This document shows positions 32,584 to 40,400 of a stretch of DNA of 64,000 nt, in pieces (the stretch's first letter is position 1; the number at the start of each line of letters is the position of its first letter). Source of the DNA: Rhodococcus sp. B50. GTDB lineage: Bacteria > Actinomycetota > Actinomycetes > Mycobacteriales > Mycobacteriaceae. The position numbers and the translations under genes were made by a program. Where the stretch lies: positions 2,049,480 to 2,113,479 of the forward strand of contig NZ_WPAG02000002.1 in NCBI RefSeq assembly GCF_013602415.1, given 5' to 3'. Below the pieces are notes generated by a model. That model was not told the DNA's origin. It saw only the letters and a program-made list of their open reading frames with translations, and searched no databases.

Positions 32584-33768
32584 TCAGGACACGCGGCGCA
32601 GCAGCGCGGCGAGTGCCTGTCCGCCACCGATGCACATGGTGACGACGCCGAGTTCGAGGTCGCGGCGGATCAGGTCCTTGGCGACGCGCAGCGTGAGGAT
32701 CGCGCCGGTCGCGCCGACCGGGTGGCCCAGGGCGATGGCACCGCCGTAGGGGTTGGTCTTCTCCGGGTCGAGCTTGGCATCGCGTGCCACGGCGAGGGCC
32801 TGCGAGGCGAAGGCCTCGTTGAGCTCGACGGTGTCGATGTCGGCCGGGGTCAGGCCGTTCTGCTCGAACAGCTTCACCAGGGCGAGCGTGGGTGCGTAGC
32901 CCATGAGTTCGGGTTCCATCGCTGCGGTGACGACGGACTCGAGCACGACGGAGCCGGCGAGGCCGCGTTCGCGGGCCACCGACTCGCGGGCCAGGACGAG
33001 GGCGGCCGCGCCGTCGTTGATGCCGGAGGCGTTACCGGCGGTGACGGTTCCGTCCTTGATGAACGCCGAGCGCAGCTTGCCGAGCACCTCGAGGGTGGTG
33101 TCGGGCTTGGGGTGCTCGTCCTCGGTGACGGTGACGGGCTTGCGGCCACCGATCTCGACCGGGGTGATCTCCTCGGCGAAGACGGCCTTCGCCGCGTCGG
33201 TGGCGGCGCGGCGCTGCGATTCGAGGGCGAACTCGTCCTGCTGCTCACGGCTGACGCCGTACTCGCGGGCGACGTTCTCGGCGGTGACGCCCATGTGCAG
33301 TCCGCTGAACGGGTCGGTGAGCATGCCGACGGTGCCGTCGACGAGTTCGCGGTTGCCGAGCTTGTAGCCGCTGCGGGCACCGAAGTCGTAGAACGGCATG
33401 CGGGACATGCTCTCGTCGCCGCCGGCGACGGTGATCTCGGCAGCACCCCAACGGATCTCCTGGGCCGCGGACCACACGGCCTGCAGTCCGGAACCGCACA
33501 GCCGGTTGACGGTCAGGGCCGGGGTGGAGACGGGCAGTCCGGCGGCGAGGGTCACACGACGGGCGTTGTAGGCATCGGCGCCGACCTGGCCGATGCAGCC
33601 CATGACCACCTCGTCGATGTCCTCGCCCGCGACACCCGCACGTCGCAGCGCCTCGCGTACCGCGGTGGCGCCGAGTTCGTGCGCGGGTACGTCCTTGAGG
33701 GCGCCGCCGAAGCTTCCGACGGGGGTGCGTGCGCCGTCGACGATGACGATGCGTTCCGGAGCGGTCAT
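32584..33768 (-). CDS. Acetyl-CoA C-acetyltransferase (thiolase)
   Basis: The 394-aa thiolase has the nucleophilic Cys91 in NRLCGSGLQA, His349 in ALGHPVGATGA and Cys379 in CIGGGQALA, the full catalytic set of biosynthetic/degradative short-chain thiolases. GGDESMSRMPF is also typical. It condenses two acetyl-CoA or cleaves acetoacetyl-CoA. The ATG at 33768 is chosen over 33813 by homology at TAPERIVIVDGARTPVG. The gene is single, with an upstream promoter region that contains a 22-bp-spaced direct repeat. Confidence 0.93.
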   Translation of the reverse strand: MTAPERIVIVDGARTPVGSFGGALKDVPAHELGATAVREALRRAGVAGEDIDEVVMGCIGQVGADAYNARRVTLAAGLPVSTPALTVNRLCGSGLQAVWSAAQEIRWGAAEITVAGGDESMSRMPFYDFGARSGYKLGNRELVDGTVGMLTDPFSGLHMGVTAENVAREYGVSREQQDEFALESQRRAATDAAKAVFAEEITPVEIGGRKPVTVTEDEHPKPDTTLEVLGKLRSAFIKDGTVTAGNASGINDGAAALVLARESVARERGLAGSVVLESVVTAAMEPELMGYAPTLALVKLFEQNGLTPADIDTVELNEAFASQALAVARDAKLDPEKTNPYGGAIALGHPVGATGAILTLRVAKDLIRRDLELGVVTMCIGGGQALAALLRRVS

Positions 33769-33932
33769 TTCTCGTCCAATCTGGTCGAACACCTGGGGTC
33801 CACGCGCCGGCACCGGCCGAGCCCGCGGCTCTTCGAGGAGGGTGACCCTCCCGAAGTGTCTGGCTCGATGCTACGGCACCGAGTGCCGCATTCACGTAGG
33901 CACGAACGCGCGCTGCAGGAACGGGCACGGAA

Positions 33933-33962
33933 ACGTCATTCTACATTACGAACTACGTCATT
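33933..33962 (-). promoter_or_regulatory. Thiolase promoter candidate with two AATGACGT direct repeats
   Basis: On the minus strand TAGAAT (33938-33943) is a strong -10 candidate. The octamer AATGACGT occurs at 33955-33962 and again at 33933-33940, exactly 22 bp (two helical turns) apart and flanking the hexamer. The region is far more AT-rich than its surroundings. Distance to the ATG at 33768 implies a leader of about 160 nt. The octamers may be tandem regulator sites. Confidence 0.4.
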
Positions 33963-33963
33963 T

Positions 33964-34854
33964 TCATTCGTGGTCCGCGGTGAACGGGAAACCTGCCGCG
34001 AAACGATCCACAGCCGCCGGTGTGCCCAGTTCGCGGCGGTGCCGGGAGTGCTCCACATAGAACTCGAGGAAGCGGTACAACTGCACCGGGTCGACGGCCA
34101 GATACCGTGAGTCCACCTCGATCCGAGGCTCCTGCGGCAGGCGCTCGAACGGGAACATCCGACTCGTGCGGCGGCGCGCCCACGCCGCCGACTCGTGTCC
34201 CTCGATCCATATCTCCGGGAACCCCCGGTCGACCGCACGAAGACCCCGCACCGAGACCCACGGCAGATAGGACTCCACGAACCACCCGCGCAGCCTGATG
34301 CCGTCCGGCCCGAGAACGAGCGATCCGGCCCGGATGCGCCCGAGTACCACCTCCGCAAGGAAGGTCAGGCACACCCCGGCGACGAGTGCCAGCGCCACCG
34401 CCACGACGGGAAGCCCGTCGTTACCCAGCACGATCTCCACGGCCGCGCCGAGAGAGAGGAAGGCCCCGCACACCACCATCGCGAGCAGCAGTCCGAAGAC
34501 GATGCGGCGTCCCCCGATCTCGGTACCCCCGCGACCTGCTGCATCGACATGTCCCACCCGCGTTCTGCGCCCCGGAGGCCACCAGAAGACAGCGCCGAAG
34601 GCTGCCGTCAGCAGCATCAGTACCGCCAGGATCGAATAGAAACGGTCGGCGCCCACCGAGTCGGAGCGCCACACGCCCACTCCGCGGGTCGCGGCGAACA
34701 CCGCCACGAGCACGGCCGCACCGGTCGCTGCGTACACGCGCAGATTGTGCGCGCCGTGCTGCCATTCGCTCGGCCGTTCGGTGTCGGATGTCCGTTTGTC
34801 GGATGTCGCAGCCTCCGTGCCGCGCCCGCCCCACGGGACAACAGGTCGTCGCAT
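33964..34854 (-). CDS. Membrane protein of unknown function
   Basis: The 296-aa protein has a polar N-terminus of about 40 residues, two membrane pairs (AATGAAVLVAVFAATRG with ILAVLMLLTAAFGAVFWW, then IVFGLLLAMVVCGAFLSLGA with PVVAVALALVAGVCLTFLAE) and a C-terminal cytosolic domain of about 110 residues. That domain is beta-rich (LVLGPDGIRLRGWFVESYLP) and resembles a PH-like fold. GGAGGGGAG lies 4 nt before the ATG. No enzyme motif or named family was recognised. It ends next to the AT-rich thiolase promoter region. Confidence 0.7.
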   Translation of the reverse strand: MRRPVVPWGGRGTEAATSDKRTSDTERPSEWQHGAHNLRVYAATGAAVLVAVFAATRGVGVWRSDSVGADRFYSILAVLMLLTAAFGAVFWWPPGRRTRVGHVDAAGRGGTEIGGRRIVFGLLLAMVVCGAFLSLGAAVEIVLGNDGLPVVAVALALVAGVCLTFLAEVVLGRIRAGSLVLGPDGIRLRGWFVESYLPWVSVRGLRAVDRGFPEIWIEGHESAAWARRRTSRMFPFERLPQEPRIEVDSRYLAVDPVQLYRFLEFYVEHSRHRRELGTPAAVDRFAAGFPFTADHE

Positions 34855-35172
34855 CGGTCTCCCCTCCCGGTGTACCGAGAGCCCCGACGCTCTCGGCCGT
34901 GCCGGTCGGCCGGAACGCTACCTCGAGCGGCCGATCGGATGCGGACTCTTCGGGCGCGCCGCCACGGCCGGGCACACGAGTTGGCACCGGTCGGTGTGAC
35001 AATTAACATACCCCTCGGTCATCAATGTGTTATTCCAGGTCACGGCTGTTTCTGGAGGGACGGGACGCGCATGGGAGAAGCTCGCGAGAATATTTCCCTA
35101 CGTGTCGGTAACACCTGCAGGCGAGATCGCGACACAATCTGTGACGATTCAGACGAGACCGGAGGAGTCTGC
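34855..35172. other. Divergent intergenic region with promoter of chorismate mutase
   Basis: The 318-bp gap contains the ribosome binding site of the membrane protein gene on the left and the AT-rich promoter at 34981-35009 on the right. No gene is convincing here: an in-frame ATG at 35071 would extend chorismate mutase by 34 residues but has only about 50 percent third-position GC. Confidence 0.5.
34981..35009 (+). promoter_or_regulatory. Sigma-70-type promoter for chorismate mutase
   Basis: TTGGCA (34981-34986), a 17-bp spacer and TAACAT (35004-35009) form a good promoter. The expected start near 35016 gives a leader of about 157 nt before the ATG at 35173. Confidence 0.6.
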
Positions 35173-35469
35173 ATGACTGTCCAGCTTGATTCGCCTGGCA
35201 TCGCGTCCGTCGGCGAAGCTTCGTCGACCGAGGCAGAGCTCGGCGAGCTGTTCGAGCAGATCAGGGAGCTCGACGCCCAGTTGCTCGCGGTGATCAAGCG
35301 GCGTTCGGAGCTCGTTCAGCGCGTCGGAGCATCGGCGAAGGGCACCGACGCGAGCCGCGAGGCACAATCCGAAGAAATGGCCGTCCTCGGCCGGTTCGAC
35401 GAACTCGGCGCCGACGGAAGCACGATCGCCATGACGCTGCTGCGCCTCGGCCGCACCCGCAAGGCCTGA
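35173..35469 (+). CDS. Chorismate mutase, AroQ-delta type
   Basis: The 98-aa helical protein has the AroQ pattern IRELDAQLLAVIKRRSELVQ and ends LLRLGRTRKA, very like the mycobacterial cytoplasmic chorismate mutase (Rv0948c type), which needs DAHP synthase for full activity. It converts chorismate to prephenate for Phe/Tyr synthesis. GGAGGAG lies directly before the ATG, which settles the start. The gene stands alone between its own promoter and the strong terminator at 35480. Confidence 0.9.
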   Translation: MTVQLDSPGIASVGEASSTEAELGELFEQIRELDAQLLAVIKRRSELVQRVGASAKGTDASREAQSEEMAVLGRFDELGADGSTIAMTLLRLGRTRKA

Positions 35470-35479
35470 AGACCTACCC

Positions 35480-35517
35480 CCGACGGCCCCCGCTCCACAC
35501 GGAGCGGGGGCCGTCGG
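35480..35517. terminator. Perfect 17-bp hairpin terminator
   Basis: CCGACGGCCCCCGCTCC and its exact complement flank an ACAC loop (35497-35500), 11 nt after the chorismate mutase stop. The rest of the 182-bp gap to 35651 shows no gene. Confidence 0.9.
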
Positions 35518-35651
35518 CGTACCCGAAGCCGTTCACCGATTCGGGTCATGTCGGTCGCACACGTGGCCGACCTCGACGTCGCAGCGAAGCAGACCGCGAA
35601 GAATTCCGTGAACCGCCCGATCGACGCGAGCGAGGTCGCCGACGTCGTCCG

Positions 35652-37076
35652 TCAGCGCAGGATCGTCTTGATCTCCAGGAACTCCTCGAGCCCGAAAACA
35701 CCCGCCTCACGTCCGATACCCGACTGCTTGTAGCCACCGAAGGGTGCGTCGGTGTTGAAGGCGCCACCGTTGATGTAGACCTGACCGGTGCGCATGCGGC
35801 GGGCCACGGCCTCCGCTCGCGCCGGGTCGGCCGACCACACGCCGCCCGACAGTCCGTACTCACTGGCGTTGGCGATGCGCACGGCGTCGTCCTCGTCCTG
35901 GTAACCGATGATCGACAGCACCGGACCGAAGATCTCCTCACGGGCGATCGTCATCTCCGGGGCGACGTCGGTGAAGACGGTCGGCCCGACGAAGTAGCCG
36001 GTGGAGAACTCGGTCTCGCGCCCGTCGAGCACCAGTTCGGCCCCCTCCTCGACACCCTTGTCGATGTACGACTTCACCCGTGCCTGCTGCGTGCCGCTGA
36101 CGAGCGGGCCGAGCTTGGACGACGGATCGTCGGGCAGCCCGACAGTGAAGGCCCGCGCGACCTGCTCGGCGATGGCGGTGGCCTCCTGCAGTCGGTCGGC
36201 GGGGACGAGCATGCGGGTCAGCGCGGTGCAGGTCTGGCCGGAGTTGAGGAAGCACTTGCCCACGCCCTCGGTGACGGCGGCGGTGAGGTCGGCGTCGGCG
36301 AGGATGATGTTGGCCGACTTGCCGCCGAGTTCGAGCGCGACCTTCTTCACCGTCTCGGCCGCGACGACCGAGACCCGCTTGCCGGCGCGCGTCGACCCCG
36401 TGAACGAGACCATGTCGACGTCGGGGTGCGCGGAGATGGCCTCACCGACGACGGGGCCGTAGCCGCTGACGACGTTGAGCACACCCGGCGGCAGACCTAC
36501 CTCGTCCACGATGTCGACGAGCGCATAGGTCACCAGCGGCGCGACCTCCGTGGGCTTGAGCACCACGGTGCATCCGGCCGCGAGCGCGGCGAACACCTTG
36601 AGCACCACCTGGTGCAGCGGGTAGTTCCACGGGGTGATCGCCCCGACGACCCCGATCGGTTCGCGTACGACCAGGGCGTTGCCGATCTCCTGGGCGTCGA
36701 AGTCGTAGGTGCCGGCCAGAGCGGCATAGCCGGCGATGTTCTTCAACGGCATCCCGACCTGGATGACGCGCGCGAAGTGGGCGGGCATCCCCATGTCCTG
36801 GGAGACGACGCTCGTGAGTTCGTCGGCGCGTTCGTTCGCCAGAGACGAGACCTTCTCGAGGTATGCCGCGCGCGCGGCACCGCTGAGCGCGGACCAGGCG
36901 GGGAACGCAGCCTTCGCCGCGGCGACGGCCCGATCGACATCGGAGGCGACCCCCTCGGCGACCACAGCGATGACCTCTTCGGTCGCCGGGTTCACGACCT
37001 CGATGCGCCCGGCGCCGTCGGAGTCCACCCACTGTCCGTCGATGTAGATCTTCGTGCGGTCGAGAATGTCGGTCAT
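35652..37076 (-). CDS. Aldehyde dehydrogenase family protein
   Basis: The 474-aa NAD(P)-dependent ALDH has [15 protein letters not shown], the cofactor loop [11 protein letters not shown], catalytic Glu249 in [11 protein letters not shown] and catalytic Cys283 in [13 protein letters not shown]. It oxidises an aldehyde to the acid. CAGGAGAG precedes the ATG by a proper distance. No neighbouring gene indicates the substrate. It is divergent from gltB across 328 bp. Confidence 0.93.
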   Translation of the reverse strand: MTDILDRTKIYIDGQWVDSDGAGRIEVVNPATEEVIAVVAEGVASDVDRAVAAAKAAFPAWSALSGAARAAYLEKVSSLANERADELTSVVSQDMGMPAHFARVIQVGMPLKNIAGYAALAGTYDFDAQEIGNALVVREPIGVVGAITPWNYPLHQVVLKVFAALAAGCTVVLKPTEVAPLVTYALVDIVDEVGLPPGVLNVVSGYGPVVGEAISAHPDVDMVSFTGSTRAGKRVSVVAAETVKKVALELGGKSANIILADADLTAAVTEGVGKCFLNSGQTCTALTRMLVPADRLQEATAIAEQVARAFTVGLPDDPSSKLGPLVSGTQQARVKSYIDKGVEEGAELVLDGRETEFSTGYFVGPTVFTDVAPEMTIAREEIFGPVLSIIGYQDEDDAVRIANASEYGLSGGVWSADPARAEAVARRMRTGQVYINGGAFNTDAPFGGYKQSGIGREAGVFGLEEFLEIKTILR

Positions 37077-37404
37077 ATCGCTCTCTCCTGCTCGTAGGCC
37101 GGCCTGTCGACGCCGTTGGGCGCGAGCGTAGCGAAGACACTTCCCGCAATACAGCGTTTACTCCCGGCGGGTTGTGATGTATGCCGCCGTCACCGGAATT
37201 AACACGTGCGCTACACTTGCCCTTGCTGCTCGCGCGCTCCACTGTCGCAACGCACGGCGCATTCGGACAAAGGCGTCTGCATTCACCACCATCGTCTCCG
37301 GCACACGTCTATGCGCCCACAGGAGCTGCGCCTTCGCACGCGTTCCCTTTTTCGCATCGTCACTGCCGGTCGACGCCGACTTCGATGCACCGAGGAGGAC
37401 GTCC
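37077..37404. other. Divergent gap between aldehyde dehydrogenase and gltB
   Basis: A TACACT hexamer at 37212-37217 is the best -10 candidate for gltB, without a clear -35, and would give a leader of about 180 nt. That leader contains a T-run near 37346-37352. I see no riboswitch fold or leader peptide that I can name, and no gene. Confidence 0.35.
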
Positions 37405-40400
37405 GTGACGCACGCCAGTGATACCGGCCTGTACGACATCACGCTGGACAAGAGCAGCTGTGGTGTCGGTTTCATCACCCGCAAGGACGGCGTGCAGACC
37501 CACGACGTGCTCACCCGTGGTCACGAGGCCCTGTGCGTCGTGCCGCACCGCGGGGGCATGTCCGCCGAGGGTGTCGGCGACGGAGCCGGTATCAATGTGG
37601 ACCTGTCGGTCGAGTTCTTCTCCGAGATCGTCGGAAAGCCTTTGCAGGCAGGGAACTTCGGTATCGGTAATTTCTTCCTTCCCACCGAGTCCGCGGCTCG
37701 TCCGGATGCCGAGGAGCTCGTCTCGTCGGCACTTGCCCGCATCGGTGTCACCGTGCTCGCCGTGCGCGACGTGCCCGTCGACGACAGCGTGTTGCGTCCT
37801 GCCGCAACGAAATACCAGTTGCCGATCCGCCAGTGGATCTTCACCCGCCCGGCCGCGTGCGACTCCGTCGACGAGTTCGACCGGCTGCTGCACGGCGTGC
37901 TGCTCGAGGTCGAGGCCCGCGCCTACACCGAGCCGGGTCTCGGTGGGCTCTACCCGCTCTCGCTCAGCGCGCGCACGCAAGTTCTCAAGAATCGCTTGAA
38001 CTCTCACGAGGTCATCCCGTACTTCCGCGATCTCACCGATCCACGGCACGCCGTGCACACGCTGTTCTTCCACACCCGATTCTCGACGAACACCGATCCG
38101 CATCCGACGATGGCGCAGCCGTTCCGCCTCATGGCGCACAACGGTGAGCTCAACACCGATCGCAAGAACCGACTGTTCGAGGGCGCACTCGCCCGCGCGA
38201 TGGGCCGCGATATCATCCGCCCACCCGGACAGTCCGACAGCTGCCGGTTCGACCAGACCCTGGCGTCGCGGATCGCCCACAACGACCTCGACCTCGTCAC
38301 CGCCGTCGTGCAGATGATGCCGCCGGCCTGGGAGAACGACACCGAACTGTCGCCGCAGGTCCGCGCGATGCTCGAGTTCTTCTCGTTGTACGAGGAGAAG
38401 AACGACGGTCCCGCCGCGCTGATCTTCGGCAACGGCACCGTCGTCGGCGCGCGCCTGGACCGGCTCGGTCTGCGTCCGCTGCGCACCGTGGAGACCGAGG
38501 AGTACCTGGCCGTCACGTCCGAAGCCGGCCAGTTCGGTTTCCCGCCCGAGACCGTGCTGCGTCGCGGTCGCATCGAGGCCGGCGGCATGCTGTACTTCGA
38601 CCACCGCACCCGCCGCTCCTACGAGACCGTCGAGGCGCTGGAACTTCTTGCTGCCCAGCAGGATTACGCGTCGCTCGTCGACGAGGCGCGTCGCGATCTG
38701 GACGCCCTGCCCGAGGTTCCCGCAGAGAAGGCCGGATCGCCCCTGCGCTACAACGGCGATCTCGGCCGCTACCAGCGCTACGTGTCCTACAGCATCAACC
38801 AGGAGTCCTTCCGGTTCATGCTCGATCCGATGCTCGCCTCGGGTCAGGAACGCATCTCCGCGATGGGTTACGGTAACGCCATCAACGCCCTGTCCGACCA
38901 GGAGGGCGGTGTGGCCAAGTACTTCTCGCAGCGATTCGCCCAGGTCACCAACCCCTCGCTGGACTCGATCCGTGAGGCGGACGGCATGACGCTGCGCGTC
39001 GCGCTCGGCGCCCGGCCGGGCAGCGGCGCACCGGCATCGTCCGCGACCCAGATCGTGGTGCCCACCCCGATCCTCACGCATCTGGACATGCTGCGTATTC
39101 GCGAGCAGACCGACACCCCGGTGCAGCGCTTCGAGATGCTGTACTCCCCCGTCTTCGACGATGCCAAGGCGAACGCAGCGGCGCTCGCCGCCGCGATCGA
39201 CGGTACGGCCGACGCGATCGCCGACTTCGCCCGCGAGTCCGGTGGCATCGCCGTTCTCACCGACCGGCACGTGTCCACCGATCGCGCCGGGCTGCCGATG
39301 GTGCTCACCGTCGCCGCGGTCAATCAGCGGCTCATCGACGAGGGACTGCGCCTGCGCGTGTCCGTCATCGTCGAATCCGGACAACTGGTCTCGTCGCATC
39401 ACATCGCCGCGACCCTCGGTTTCGGTGCCGCCGCGGTGTACCCGCTCACGGTGCAGATGCGTGCCGAGGAGAAGTACGGCGACGACGCCGACACCGCATT
39501 CCTGAAGTTCCGCAAGGCGGCCGAGAAGTCGCTCATGAAGACGATGGGACGCGTCGGCCTGTGCACCGTCGAGTCGTACATCGGAGGTGAGTTCTTCGAG
39601 CCGAGCTATCTCGACACGAGCGACGAGGTGCTCGCGCGCTGGTTCCCCAACGTGAAATCCCCGGTCGGTGGTGTCGGTTTCGAGACCGTCGCGCAGGCCG
39701 TCGCCGACTGGCACCGTCGCGCCCTGGACGTCGAGACGGAGAAGGACGTCCCATTGCTCGGCCTGTTCAAGGAGCGCGCCGAGGGCGCCGGGCACTCGTT
39801 CGGCACGACCGCCGTGCGCGGCTTCGTCGACATGACCGAAGAGCCCGTCACGCTGCCCGTCGAGAAGGAGGCCGAGCCCGACCTGACCGACGCCCTGCGT
39901 CTGCTGCCGCTGCACCGGCTGTCCGACGCGCACGGCCTCGACGACGCGGCATACCGCTACGGCGGATTCCGCGCGCTCACCCCCGAGGAGATCGACTCCT
40001 TCGAGATCACGCCGGGCTACCGCGCGTTCGCGCGCACCATGGCCGACGAGCGTGCGCAGCGTCCTGCCGCTCTGCGTGACGTGCTGGCACTGCCCGCCGA
40101 TGTCACCTACGCCGTCACCGCAGAGGACTTCACCAAGGAGATGGGCCGTTTCGCGCGGTTCGGCAACAACTCGATGCTCGTGCGGGGAATCTCCGCCGCG
40201 CGGGTCGGTGAGAGCGAGTTCGTCCTGCGGCTGACCGGTCCGCTCGCGGACGATCACCGTCGGCCCGACGCGCTCGCTGCTTCCCTCGTCGCGCGTTTCG
40301 GCGACGCGGTGGTCTCCTCCCGGTGCTACGGCGACACTCTGACCGTGCACGCGATCGGCGACGCCGCGCGTTATCTCGAGCAGGTCCGCCAGGCCCCGCT

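Noticed and set aside
32523..34854. Search for a jetD-like gene after jetC
   Set aside because: Only a thiolase and a membrane protein are present on the opposite strand; no Toprim-like or DUF2399-like sequence was seen.
35071..35172. 34-residue N-terminal extension of chorismate mutase
   Set aside because: Third-position GC drops to about 50 percent, and the downstream ATG has a perfect GGAGGAG site.
37218..37404. Possible riboswitch or leader peptide in the gltB leader
   Set aside because: No conserved aptamer features or short reading frame with regulatory codons could be supported by eye.
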